Shown here piece after piece: positions 7,752 through 15,769 of a DNA stretch of 37,924 nt. The stretch is from JANOYC01 sp031428675 (GTDB lineage Bacteria; Actinomycetota; Actinomycetes; Actinomycetales; Microbacteriaceae): contig JANOYC010000055.1 in assembly GCA_031428675.1 (NCBI GenBank), positions 1 to 37,924 on the forward strand. The letters are read 5' to 3'. Position 1 is the stretch's first letter. The number at the start of each line of letters is the position of its first letter. A model generated the notes under the pieces. That model was not told the DNA's origin. It saw only the letters and a list, made by a program, of their open reading frames with translations, and ran no database searches. The position numbers were made by a program, and so were the translations under genes.

Positions 7752-8574
7752 CGGCGCCGCCCAGCTCTGTACCGGCTGCGATCGCGGCAGCGCCACCGTG
7801 ATCGGCATCGCCCGCCGAGCCGGCGCGCAAGCCAGCAGCAAATCCGGCCCGCCACGCCTCGTCGCTGCCGGAACGAAACATGTCCTTCTCGCTCGGCCGG
7901 ATGAGCACGCGCGCGCCGGGCGCGTCTGCCGCCAGCAGATGCCCGAGGCCGCGCACGACCGCGACGGGAAGCCCGCCACTCTTGCCCTTGACGAGGTCGG
8001 CCGCCGCCGCGATCTCGTCGCCGACCGCGGGCAGGGTCACGTCGAGCCGGCGCCCGTGCCCGTCGAGCGTTCCGCGGATGTCCTGCACAACGTGAACCCC
8101 GCTCGCGCCGATTGCGACATCGGTCTGACCCTCCCGCCACGGTCGACCGAGCGTATCGGTGACGATCACCCCGAGACGGATGCCGAAGCGCGTCTCGAGC
8201 GCCGTTCGCAGGCGGGCCGCCGACGCGTCCGGGTCTACCGGAAGCAGCAGCACCGTTCCCTCCGGAGTGTTCGACGCGTCGACCCCCGCTGCCGCCGCGA
8301 CGATGCCGAGCCGGTTCTCGACGATGCGGGTCACGCCGCCGGGGTATTCACGGGTGGCCACCACGCGCACCGTCTCGTCGCTGATAGCCTGCTCGCGACC
8401 GGCCGCCGAAACGACACGATTTTCCGCCTTGGAGACGATCTTCGAGGTCACGGCGAGGATGTCGCCGTCAGTGAGCGCGGCACCGTCCGCAACCGCGGCG
8501 TCGCCGATGATTGTGCCGAGATCATCATTCGGCACGATTTCGGGAATTCCCGACAGGGCGAAGACGGTGAGCAT
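7741..8574 (-). CDS. cofE: Coenzyme F420-0:L-glutamate ligase (CofE), stand-alone
   Basis: CofE adds the gamma-linked glutamate tail to F420-0. The ATG at 8574 gives MLTVFALSGIPEIVPNDDLG, the canonical start, and it overlaps the TGA of the upstream gene as TGATG. Family landmarks include DGDILAVTSKIVSKAENR and VIVTDTLGRPWREGQTDVAIG, the latter from the metal/GTP-binding core. With 277 residues the protein contains only the ligase domain. Mycobacterial FbiB has an extra C-terminal FMN-binding nitroreductase-like domain of about 200 residues, which reduces dehydro-F420-0; that domain is absent here and cofC follows directly. One copy of the 12-bp repeat lies inside the gene (8080-8091). Confidence 0.93.
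   Translation of the reverse strand: MLTVFALSGIPEIVPNDDLGTIIGDAAVADGAALTDGDILAVTSKIVSKAENRVVSAAGREQAISDETVRVVATREYPGGVTRIVENRLGIVAAAAGVDASNTPEGTVLLLPVDPDASAARLRTALETRFGIRLGVIVTDTLGRPWREGQTDVAIGASGVHVVQDIRGTLDGHGRRLDVTLPAVGDEIAAAADLVKGKSGGLPVAVVRGLGHLLAADAPGARVLIRPSEKDMFRSGSDEAWRAGFAAGLRAGSAGDADHGGAAAIAAGTELGGADGN
8080..8091 (-). repeat. Fifth copy of the 12-bp motif, inside cofE
   Basis: GTCCTGCACAAC on the plus strand is an exact copy of the motif found in pairs in cofC, and encodes VVQD in CofE. No partner copy was seen nearby, so it may be an ancestral codon match rather than an inserted element. Confidence 0.5.
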
Positions 8575-9575
8575 CAGCGTTCCAATTTCGGCAGCACCTC
8601 GCGCGAGAAGACGTCGATCCACTCGCGCTGGTTTCGCCCGACGTTGTGCAGATAGATCCGATCGAAGCCCAGGTCGAGATACCGCTGGATGCTCGCCCGG
8701 TGCTCGTCCGGATCATCCGAGATCAGCATCCGGCCCTCAAAATCGTCAGCACGAACAAGTCGTGCGAGCTGCTCGAGCTCGAATGGCGACCGCACATCGC
8801 TCTTGGGGAAGCGCATGCCGCCATTGGGCCACTCGGTCATCGCATTCGCGAGCGCATCCTCTCTCGTCGATGCCCACGACACGTGCAATTGCAACACTTT
8901 CGGCATGCGCGTCGGATCCTTTCCGACCTCTCTCGCTCCGGTGGCAAAGCGCTCAAGCAGCAGCGCGATCTTCTCGGGCGGCGCTCCGACGGTGATGAGT
9001 CCGTCGGCACTCTTTCCCGCCCGCCGAGCGGTGACCGGGCCCGCGGTTGCCACCAGAATCTCGGGCGCGACCTCCGGCATTGTCCAGAGTCTCGTGGTCT
9101 CGAGTCTGTAGAACTGACCGGCGTGCTTCACGTCGCGACCGGCGAGCGACGCGGTGAACAGTTTCTGGATGATGTCGATCGCCTCGAACATGCGGTTGAT
9201 ACGTTCCGCCGCTTCAGGCCAGTACTGGCCGACGATGTGTTCATTGAGCGCTTCGCCCGAGCCGATGCCGAGCCAGTGTCGGCCGGGATACATCGCCGCC
9301 AACGTGGCCGACGCTTGCGCGACCATTGCGGGATGCCAGCGGAACGTCGGCGTCGTCACCCCGGGGCCGAGGTCGCCGGTGGTGCGTTCGCCCACCGCGG
9401 CGAGCACATTCCAGACGAAAGAACTCTGCCCCTGCCGCGGCACCCATGGCTGGAAGTGGTCGGCCGCCATCACGCCGGAAAATCCTTTGCTCTCGGCGTA
9501 GGCGGCGAGCGCAACGGCCTCGGTCGGATGGAATTGCTCGAGCGCGGCCGCGAATCCGATTGTCGCAGGGCTCAT
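8574..9575 (-). CDS. F420-dependent LLM-class oxidoreductase (Fgd paralogue)
   Basis: This 333-residue luciferase-like monooxygenase-family protein resembles Fgd. It keeps AADHFQPW (His40, Trp44) and GIGSGEALNE (Glu108), which match the F420-binding and catalytic residues of F420-dependent glucose-6-phosphate dehydrogenase. The region matching the Fgd SGKG loop reads GAPPEK, so a phosphate-binding lysine appears missing and the substrate is probably not glucose-6-phosphate. The ATG (9575) overlaps the fgd stop as ATGA, and the TGA overlaps the cofE start as TGATG. Coupled translation with F420 biosynthesis supports F420 rather than FMN as cofactor. The physiological substrate cannot be told from sequence. 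Confidence 0.88.
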   Translation of the reverse strand: MSPATIGFAAALEQFHPTEAVALAAYAESKGFSGVMAADHFQPWVPRQGQSSFVWNVLAAVGERTTGDLGPGVTTPTFRWHPAMVAQASATLAAMYPGRHWLGIGSGEALNEHIVGQYWPEAAERINRMFEAIDIIQKLFTASLAGRDVKHAGQFYRLETTRLWTMPEVAPEILVATAGPVTARRAGKSADGLITVGAPPEKIALLLERFATGAREVGKDPTRMPKVLQLHVSWASTREDALANAMTEWPNGGMRFPKSDVRSPFELEQLARLVRADDFEGRMLISDDPDEHRASIQRYLDLGFDRIYLHNVGRNQREWIDVFSREVLPKLER

Positions 9576-10606
9576 GAAGTCGGCGTCACCGGCAACGCCC
9601 GCAGTCGCGGTGCGAGATCGCGCTCGAACAGTTCGAGAAATCGGGTCTGGTCGCCGCCCGGTGCGTGGAAGACGAGGTGATTGAAGCCGGCGTCGACGTA
9701 TGCTGCGATCGACTCGACCACGGCATCCGGATCAGAACCCACGATCCACCGCGACGCGATCTGCTCAATGGGCAGGGCATCCGCTGCCTTCTCCATCTCG
9801 ACCGGATCGGTGATGTCGTGTTTCTGCTCTTTCGACAACGCGAGCGGCGCCCAGAACCGCGTGTTCTCGAGCGCGAGTTCCGCATCCGCGTCGTAGGAGA
9901 GTTTGATCTCGATCATGCGATCGAGCGCGTCAAACGAGCGTCCGACCTTGCTGGCGCCTTCCTTAACTGCCGGCACCAGCTGCTCGGTGTACAGCTCCAT
10001 GCCTTTGCCTGAGGTGCAAATGAAACCGTCGCCGGCTCGACCTGCGTAGCGCGCCACCATCGGCCCGCCCGCCGCAATATAGACCGGAATGCCGCCCTCA
10101 GGCCGGTCATAGATCGATGCGTCGTGCGTCGAGTAGTACTCGCCCTCGAAGTTCACACGGTGCTCGCTCCACAGTGCGCGCATGAGCTGCACCGCCTCGC
10201 GCAAGCGGGCAAATCGCTCTCTGAATTCTGGCCAGTCCTGCTCGCCAGCTCCGCGGAATCCGGTCGCGATCTCATTGAGCGCTTCACCAGTGCCGACGCC
10301 GAGCATGATGCGCCCCGGGTACAAACACCCCAGCGTCGCGAAGGCCTGGGCGATCACGGCGGGGTTGTAGCGAAACGTCGGGGTCATCACCGAGGTGCCG
10401 ATGCGAATGCTGGTGGTGCGCTCCCCCACGGCAGCCATCCATGCGAGCGAGAACGGCGCGTGCCCGCCTTGGTCGCGCCAGGGTTGGAAGTGGTCGCTCA
10501 CCGCGACGCTCTGCATGCCGTGCGCCTCCGCGGCGACAGCGATCTCCACGAGTTCCCGCGGGGCGAATTGTTCAGCGGATGCCTTGTATCCGAGCGTCAG
10601 GGCCAT
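9572..10606 (-). CDS. fgd: F420-dependent glucose-6-phosphate dehydrogenase
   Basis: Fgd oxidises glucose-6-phosphate to 6-phosphogluconolactone and reduces F420, supplying the cell with F420H2. The sequence follows mycobacterial Fgd1 closely as I recall it, starting with LGYKASAEQFAPRELVE. The catalytic residues are visible: SDHFQPW (His39, Trp43) and GVGTGEALNE (Glu108). The phosphate-binding residues are Lys201 in TSGKG, Lys262 in EQKHD and Arg286 in ASRWIV. With 344 residues it is slightly longer than Fgd1, with a small insertion near residue 120. It lies 27 bp downstream of coaD and overlaps the next gene by 4 bp. Placed with the F420 genes, it couples cofactor synthesis to reduction. 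Confidence 0.96.
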   Translation of the reverse strand: MALTLGYKASAEQFAPRELVEIAVAAEAHGMQSVAVSDHFQPWRDQGGHAPFSLAWMAAVGERTTSIRIGTSVMTPTFRYNPAVIAQAFATLGCLYPGRIMLGVGTGEALNEIATGFRGAGEQDWPEFRERFARLREAVQLMRALWSEHRVNFEGEYYSTHDASIYDRPEGGIPVYIAAGGPMVARYAGRAGDGFICTSGKGMELYTEQLVPAVKEGASKVGRSFDALDRMIEIKLSYDADAELALENTRFWAPLALSKEQKHDITDPVEMEKAADALPIEQIASRWIVGSDPDAVVESIAAYVDAGFNHLVFHAPGGDQTRFLELFERDLAPRLRALPVTPTS

Positions 10607-10633
10607 GAGTCCATTCTGCCCCTCGGCTCTACC

Positions 10634-11116
10634 TCACGCGCGCTGCAGGAATGACGCGACGGCCTTCGGCACGTACGGGCTCACGTCTCCGCCGAGCGCG
10701 GAGACCTGCCGCACCAACGAACTCGACACAAAGGAGTTGGCGGGATCGGGGAGCACGAAGACCGTCTCCACGTCGGCGAGGTGACGATTCACGACGGCCA
10801 TCGGGGTCTCGTAGTTGACGTCGACGGCGGAGCGAAGGCCCTTCACGATTACGGATGCGCCGACGTCGGTGCAGTAGTCCACGAGCAGTCCGACGCTCCA
10901 CGACGTCACCGTGATGCTGCCGGCCAGCCGAGCGTCGTCGATCGATTCCTGCAAGAGCGAGACCCGCTGAGAGATGGGCAGAAGGGCCTGCTTTTCGGGG
11001 TTGTGCACCACGAGCACGTGAAGCTCGTCGAAGATGCGGGCCGCTCGCCCGATAACGTCGATGTGGCCCAGAGTAACCGGGTCGAACGACCCAGGAACGA
11101 CGGCGATCCTGTTCAT
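10634..11116 (-). CDS. coaD: Phosphopantetheine adenylyltransferase (CoaD)
   Basis: CoaD transfers AMP from ATP to 4'-phosphopantetheine, the penultimate step of coenzyme A synthesis. The 160-residue protein has the nucleotidyltransferase start MNRIAVVPGSFDPVTLGH with the (T/H)xGH motif, the substrate loop VIVKGLRSAVDVNYE, and near the end SSSLVR, matching the family's ISSTxxR motif. The gene probably heads the minus-strand transcript that continues into fgd. Its start is divergent from the two-component regulator, with about 100 bp between it and the short upstream ORF. Confidence 0.96.
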   Translation of the reverse strand: MNRIAVVPGSFDPVTLGHIDVIGRAARIFDELHVLVVHNPEKQALLPISQRVSLLQESIDDARLAGSITVTSWSVGLLVDYCTDVGASVIVKGLRSAVDVNYETPMAVVNRHLADVETVFVLPDPANSFVSSSLVRQVSALGGDVSPYVPKAVASFLQRA

Positions 11117-11141
11117 CCCGCCACCCTATCGGCTCGTCGTT

Positions 11142-11157
11142 ACCGTTTTGTGACGGT
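11142..11157. promoter_or_regulatory. Inverted repeat in the coaD / response-regulator spacer
   Basis: ACCGT-N6-ACGGT lies midway between the divergent coaD and regulator transcripts. The spacing suits a dimeric DNA-binding protein, possibly the adjacent response regulator. The arms are short, so chance is a real alternative, and no clear -10/-35 pair was found. Confidence 0.3.
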
Positions 11158-11216
11158 TAGCTGACAGCGCCTGTGCCATGATCACACCGCGATCGTGTCG
11201 AAGGAGGCAGGCGCTG

Positions 11217-11261
11217 GTGAACTGCTGTACTGGTCGGCGTCACGTGTGCGCGGCGTCATGA
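11217..11261 (+). CDS. Short cysteine-rich upstream ORF, possible leader peptide
   Basis: The strongest ribosome-binding site in this spacer, AAGGAGG (11201-11207), stands 9 nt before a GTG at 11217. That GTG opens a 14-codon frame, (V/M)NCCTGRRHVCAAS, with three cysteines. Its TGA (11259-11261) overlaps the response-regulator ATG (11258) as ATGA, so reinitiation or coupling is possible. The RRHV stretch recalls short leader peptides reported upstream of sulfur-related genes in actinobacteria, but that likeness is weak. The alternative is that the site has no coding role and the regulator starts at the in-frame GTG at 11195, which lacks a ribosome-binding site. Confidence 0.45.
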   Translation: MNCCTGRRHVCAAS

Positions 11262-11938
11262 AGATCCTCGTGGTCGAGGACGATGTCAGGATCGCCGACA
11301 TCGTGCGGCGCACACTTTCGGAGGCCGGCTATGCGGTGGATGTGCGCCACACCGCCCCCGCCGCCGTGGAAGCTTTCGAGATTGAGACGTACGACCTCGT
11401 TGTGCTCGACCTGCTGTTGCCGGGGATGCCACACGGCGGTCTCGATGTTTGCCACCGCATCCGCGCGATCAATGACACGACGCCGATTCTGATGCTCACC
11501 GCGATCGACGCCACGCGAAGCAAGGTCGAGTTGCTCGATGCTGGGGCCGACGACTACCTCGTCAAGCCGTTTCGGATCATCGAACTCCGCGCGCGCGTGC
11601 GGGCACTGCTGAGGCGGGCTCCGCGAGCGCAGCACCTCAGGTTGGAAGCGCAAGGCGTCACTCTCGATCCGGCAACAAGAACGGCGCACCGCTCGGGTCG
11701 CCGGATCCCGCTTACCGCAAAGGAGTATGCGGTGCTGGAGTACCTTATGCGCAATGCGGGCACGATCATCAGTTCGAGCGAGCTGATCGATCACGCGTGG
11801 GATTCCAACTATGACGGTTTCAGCAACGTGGTGCAGACCTACATTCGGTACCTGCGCCAGAAACTGAATGAGCCGGGCGAAGCCGACGTCATCGAAACTC
11901 GGCGCGGCGCCGGCTATGTGATCGAGCGAGACTCGTGA
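11258..11938 (+). CDS. Two-component response regulator, OmpR/PhoB family
   Basis: The 226-residue protein has a receiver domain (MKILVVEDDV, phospho-acceptor Asp51 in VVLDLLLPG, the conserved lysine in YLVKPFR) and a C-terminal winged-helix domain (LTAKEYAVLEYLMRN, then VVQTYIRYLRQKL and RRGAGYVIE). It should bind DNA when phosphorylated by the histidine kinase encoded next, whose GTG overlaps its stop as GTGA. The frame extends back to a GTG at 11195, but the conserved receiver starts at the ATG at 11258, which has no ribosome-binding site of its own and overlaps the stop of a short upstream ORF. Its target genes are unknown. Confidence 0.93.
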   Translation: MKILVVEDDVRIADIVRRTLSEAGYAVDVRHTAPAAVEAFEIETYDLVVLDLLLPGMPHGGLDVCHRIRAINDTTPILMLTAIDATRSKVELLDAGADDYLVKPFRIIELRARVRALLRRAPRAQHLRLEAQGVTLDPATRTAHRSGRRIPLTAKEYAVLEYLMRNAGTIISSSELIDHAWDSNYDGFSNVVQTYIRYLRQKLNEPGEADVIETRRGAGYVIERDS

Positions 11939-12891
11939 TCTTCCGCAGGGCGCTCATGCGGTTGACGATCGCCTACACGGTCGTGCTTCTGGTCATGTTC
12001 GCCGCTTTCGCAATCGGCGTCTATGCGTTCGTCGCCAGCGCCTTCGACTTCGATGCGATCGATGTCGACGAGGAGATCGCGATCGATGCGGCGGACGTCG
12101 GTTTTGCCACCCTGAGGCGGGGACTGGAGATCGGATTCGCCATTCTCGTCGTCATCGCCCCGATCGCCAGCTACCTCATGGCGCGAGCGGCGCTGCGCCC
12201 GATCAAACGCAGCTACGACCTGCAACGCGCCTTTGTTGACGGCGCATCCCACGAGCTACGCACGCCCCTCAGCGTCATCCGCGGTGAGCTCGAGTTGTCG
12301 CTGACCCGGGCCCGCACACCCGCTCAATACCGTCGTGCTATTGCCACGTCGGTCGAGGAAGTCGACGGCCTCATTCACCTCGCTGACGACCTCCTGCTTC
12401 TGTCTCGCGACACCCTCGCCGACTTGGAATCGACATTCGAGACGGTCGATCTGCACGAGCTCGCGAAATCGGTGGTCTCAACAACGTCCGCGGCGGACGG
12501 CGGGCATGCAGTGACCGTCGAGTCCACATCGACCGCGCCCATCCGCGTCACCGGGTCGCCGGAGCTTTTGCGGCGAGCGCTCCAGAACGTGGTCGACAAC
12601 GCGCAAAAATACTCACCCGTCGGCAGCCCGATCACCGTCCGAACCGGGCTCTTCCAGAATTCCGGCGTAATCGAGGTGCGGGATTCGGGATCCGGCATGA
12701 CGGCAACCGACGTGGCTCACGCGTTCGAGCGGTTCTGGCGGGCCGATGCTGCGCGGACGCAACGCGGACACGGGCTCGGCCTCGCCCTGGTGCGCCACAT
12801 CATCCGCGCGCACAGCGGAGACGTGACGATCACCTCACAACCGGGTACGGGCTCGATAGTGAGGTTGACTGTCCCGCTTCGAGACGGCTGA
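11935..12891 (+). CDS. Membrane sensor histidine kinase with acidic extracellular loop
   Basis: The 318-residue kinase has two membrane segments (about 10-36 and 64-88) flanking a short extracellular loop. Residues 38-54 of the loop hold eight Asp/Glu, which could bind cations; this is inference. The cytoplasmic part carries the H-box FVDGASHELRTPLS (His106), the N-box NVVDNAQKYSP, and the G-boxes DSGSGM and GHGLGLALV. The linker after the second membrane segment is short, so a full HAMP domain is doubtful. It is translationally coupled to the response regulator. The signal sensed is not known. Confidence 0.92.
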   Translation: MIFRRALMRLTIAYTVVLLVMFAAFAIGVYAFVASAFDFDAIDVDEEIAIDAADVGFATLRRGLEIGFAILVVIAPIASYLMARAALRPIKRSYDLQRAFVDGASHELRTPLSVIRGELELSLTRARTPAQYRRAIATSVEEVDGLIHLADDLLLLSRDTLADLESTFETVDLHELAKSVVSTTSAADGGHAVTVESTSTAPIRVTGSPELLRRALQNVVDNAQKYSPVGSPITVRTGLFQNSGVIEVRDSGSGMTATDVAHAFERFWRADAARTQRGHGLGLALVRHIIRAHSGDVTITSQPGTGSIVRLTVPLRDG

Positions 12892-12901
12892 CCGCGTCAG
12901 C
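12887..12901. terminator. Small hairpin at convergent ends of histidine kinase and recG
   Basis: GCTGAC (12887-12892) pairs with GTCAGC (12896-12901) around a 3-nt loop and spans both stop codons. The stem is only 6 bp and there is no T-run, so termination is a guess. Confidence 0.25.
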
Positions 12902-15083
12902 TCTTCGCGAGAAACGCCTGCTCCGCGTCGTCCAGCCGCCTGCCGAGCGCTTCGGCAAGCGCCTGGTGGCGGTCGAGGGTCGGGTCGCCTGCGAGAACTT
13001 CGGATGCGGACTGCCGCGCATCCAGAATAATCTCTCCATCGCGGGCAACCCGCAGCAAGCGCAGCGACGAGCGTCCTCCTGACTGCACACTGCCAAGCAC
13101 GTTACCCTCACGGCGAAGCTCGAGGTCGACCTGCGCGAGCTCGAACCCGTCGAGCGTCGCTGCGACCGCGTCGACGCGCTGGCGGGCGATCGACTCCTGC
13201 TCTGCGGCCGTAACCAGCAAACACAGTCCAGGCACGCCGCCGCGGCCGACGCGACCGCGCAACTGGTGCAGCTGGGAGACGCCGAAGCGATCGGCGTCGA
13301 GCACGACCATGGTCGAGGCGTTGGGCACGTCGACGCCCACCTCGATGACGGTCGTCGCCACCACGACCTGAACGTGGCCGGCAGCGAAACCGCGCATCAC
13401 GGCGTCTTTCTCGTCGCTCGACATCCGCCCGTGCAACTGCTCGATGCGGGCTCCCGCAAGACTCGGGGTGCTCCGCACGAGGGCGAGAGTGTCGGTGACG
13501 TTGGCGATCACCCGGGGCGCGTCGCCGCGATCCGCGCCCGCGTCGGCATCCGGATCGGGATCACCGTCGTCTTCGCGCTGGGCTCCGTCGATTGCCGGGC
13601 ACACGACGAAGGCCTGTCGCCCCTGGGCGAGCTCCTCGGCGATGCGCTCCCAGACGCGTGGCATCCAACCGGGGCGCTCGGCGAGCGGCACGACGTGGGT
13701 AGTGATTCCAGCGCGACCAGCCGGCAGTTCGGCAATCGTCGACACGTCGAGGTCGCCGAACACGGTCATCGCCACCGTGCGCGGAATCGGCGTGGCCGTC
13801 AGCACGAGCACGTGCGGCGGGCGCTCGCCCTTCAGGCGCAACGCCTCACGTTGCTCGACGCCAAATCGGTGCTGCTCATCGACGACCACGAGCCCAAGGT
13901 CGTAGAACGATACCGCCTCGCCCAGCAGGGCGTGCGTGCCGATCACGATGGATGCCCCGCCCGAGATCGCATTCAACATCGCCTTGCGACGCTCAGCCGT
14001 TGAGAGCTGGCCCGTGATGAGCGTGGGCCGAAGGTGTGCGGCGCGGTCGGGACCGAGGGTGGCGACGATCGATCGGAGATGCTGGGCTGCAAGCACTTCG
14101 GTGGGCGCGAGGAGCGCCGACTGGCCCCCGCTATCGGCAACGGTGAGCATGGCCCGAAGCGCCACGAGCGTCTTTCCCGACCCGACCTCGCCCTGCACGA
14201 GTCGGTTCATTGGCGCCGTCGACGCGAGGTCGCGTGCGATCTCCTCGCCCACGAGCCGCTGGTCGCCGGTGAGAACGAATGGCAGGTCCGCGTCGAAGCC
14301 GGCCGCTATCGGCCCGGGGCGCCGTGGCGTCGCTGGGCGTTCCCGCAAGGCGGCGCGCTGGCGAAGGAGCGCCGCCTGGAGGACGAACGCCTCCTGAAAA
14401 CGCAAGGAGGCCCTGGCCGCCTTCCAATCGGCGTCGTTCTCGGGTCGGTGAATGCGTTCGATGGCGTCATTGAAACTGACGAGACCGCGTTCAGCGCGAG
14501 CGTCGGCCGGAACGGGGTCGTCGAGCGGCGGCAGGGTGTCGAGCACGACACCGATCGCCTTTTGGAGTTGCCAACTTGCCACGGTCGCCGTGGCGGGGTA
14601 GAGCGGGATCGGCTGCTGCGTCCAGCGCTTCGCCGCCGAATCGGGCCCGCCATCGCCGCCGAGCGGGGTGGTTGATTCGAACAGTTCATAGTCGGGGTGA
14701 GCGAGCTGCCGGGCACCGCGATAGTCGCCCACCTTGCCCGCGAAAATGCCGCGCGCGCCCGGCGTGAGTTCCTTCTGGCGCCACGCCTGGTTGAAGAAGG
14801 TGAGGGTGAGGATTCCCTTGCCATCGCCAATCTTCACCTCGAGGATCGACCCACGACGCGCGCGCATGGCCCGCTCTCGCGTCTCGAGAACCTCGGCGAC
14901 GATCGTGACATTGCTGTTGAGTTCGAGTTCGCTGAGCGCCGTGAGCTCGCCGCGCTGGGCGTAGCGACGAGGATAATGGCTGATGAGGTCCCCCACGGTG
15001 ACGAGCCCGAGCCCTTTCTTCAGCGCTGCCGCCGTGCGACCACCGAGCGCGTTGCCCAGAGCGGTGTCGAGCGGTGAGGTCAC
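12897..15083 (-). CDS. recG: ATP-dependent DNA helicase RecG
   Basis: RecG drives branch migration and regression of replication forks and Holliday junctions. The 728-residue protein has an N-terminal wedge/OB region (GDLISHYPRRYAQRG and the following beta-rich segment). The helicase core has Walker A GEVGSGKT, the DEQH box VVVDEQHRFGVEQR, motif III VLTATPIPRT, and C-terminal VVATTVIEVGVDVPNA with QLRGRVGRG. An acidic insert of about 20 residues (DGDPDPDADAGADRGD) lies between the two helicase lobes and is probably a flexible loop. The gene is divergent from rsmD. Confidence 0.96.
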   Translation of the reverse strand: MTSPLDTALGNALGGRTAAALKKGLGLVTVGDLISHYPRRYAQRGELTALSELELNSNVTIVAEVLETRERAMRARRGSILEVKIGDGKGILTLTFFNQAWRQKELTPGARGIFAGKVGDYRGARQLAHPDYELFESTTPLGGDGGPDSAAKRWTQQPIPLYPATATVASWQLQKAIGVVLDTLPPLDDPVPADARAERGLVSFNDAIERIHRPENDADWKAARASLRFQEAFVLQAALLRQRAALRERPATPRRPGPIAAGFDADLPFVLTGDQRLVGEEIARDLASTAPMNRLVQGEVGSGKTLVALRAMLTVADSGGQSALLAPTEVLAAQHLRSIVATLGPDRAAHLRPTLITGQLSTAERRKAMLNAISGGASIVIGTHALLGEAVSFYDLGLVVVDEQHRFGVEQREALRLKGERPPHVLVLTATPIPRTVAMTVFGDLDVSTIAELPAGRAGITTHVVPLAERPGWMPRVWERIAEELAQGRQAFVVCPAIDGAQREDDGDPDPDADAGADRGDAPRVIANVTDTLALVRSTPSLAGARIEQLHGRMSSDEKDAVMRGFAAGHVQVVVATTVIEVGVDVPNASTMVVLDADRFGVSQLHQLRGRVGRGGVPGLCLLVTAAEQESIARQRVDAVAATLDGFELAQVDLELRREGNVLGSVQSGGRSSLRLLRVARDGEIILDARQSASEVLAGDPTLDRHQALAEALGRRLDDAEQAFLAKS

Positions 15084-15178
15084 GAATCGAGCGTAACCGC
15101 CTAGCGCGCCGGTAATGGTGCCGTTCAGAGCGAGAAGCGGTATCCGTTCGCCTCCGCGCGCGCCGGTAGCGTAGGGGC

Positions 15179-15769
15179 GTGACGCGCATCATCTCGGGCT
15201 TCGCCGGATCCCTTCCCCTCGCCGTTCCATCCGCGGGCACTCGCCCGACGAGCGACCGCGTGCGCGAGGCCATCTTCTCGGCGCTCGACGCCCGCGACAT
15301 CATCGCCGGCGCGACGGTGCTCGACCTCTACGCCGGCACCGGCGCCCTGGGTTTGGAAGCCGCGTCGCGGGGCGCCGCCCAGGTGACGCTCGTTGAGAAA
15401 GCGGCGAACGCGGCCAACGTCGCAAAGAAGAACGCGGCGCGCATCCGAGATCGGGCGCCCGCCGGTTCTCCCGTGCGCATCGAGGTCGTTTCTCAGGCGG
15501 TGTCGTCGTTTCTCCGCACCGGCCCGGGCGTTGTCGCATTCTGGAACATCGTCTTCATGGATCCGCCCTACGACCTCTCGAACGCGGAAGTGGATGTCGC
15601 ACTCGCGGCACTCGTGGCGCACATGACCGACGATGGGCTTCTCGTTCTCGAGCGCAGTTCTCGCTCGCCCGAGCCGGCGTGGCCCGCCGGGTTCGAACTC
15701 GAGCGCCGCAAGGACTACGGTGACACCACACTGTTCTGGGTTCGCCGCGTCGTCGAAGTCGCGACTTAG
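15179..15769 (+). CDS. rsmD: 16S rRNA (guanine966-N2)-methyltransferase RsmD
   Basis: RsmD methylates G966 of 16S rRNA in the small subunit. The 196-residue protein shows the SAM-binding motif VLDLYAGTGALGLEAASRGA and the catalytic motif IVFMDPPYD of N2-guanine/N6-adenine methyltransferases, plus the family start RIISGFAGS and TRPTSDRVREAIF. The GTG at 15179 is the only start close to the conserved N-terminus. The stop overlaps the end of the convergent ArsR-type gene by 4 bp. In actinobacteria rsmD is commonly found next to recG and coaD, as here. Confidence 0.94.
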   Translation: MTRIISGFAGSLPLAVPSAGTRPTSDRVREAIFSALDARDIIAGATVLDLYAGTGALGLEAASRGAAQVTLVEKAANAANVAKKNAARIRDRAPAGSPVRIEVVSQAVSSFLRTGPGVVAFWNIVFMDPPYDLSNAEVDVALAALVAHMTDDGLLVLERSSRSPEPAWPAGFELERRKDYGDTTLFWVRRVVEVAT

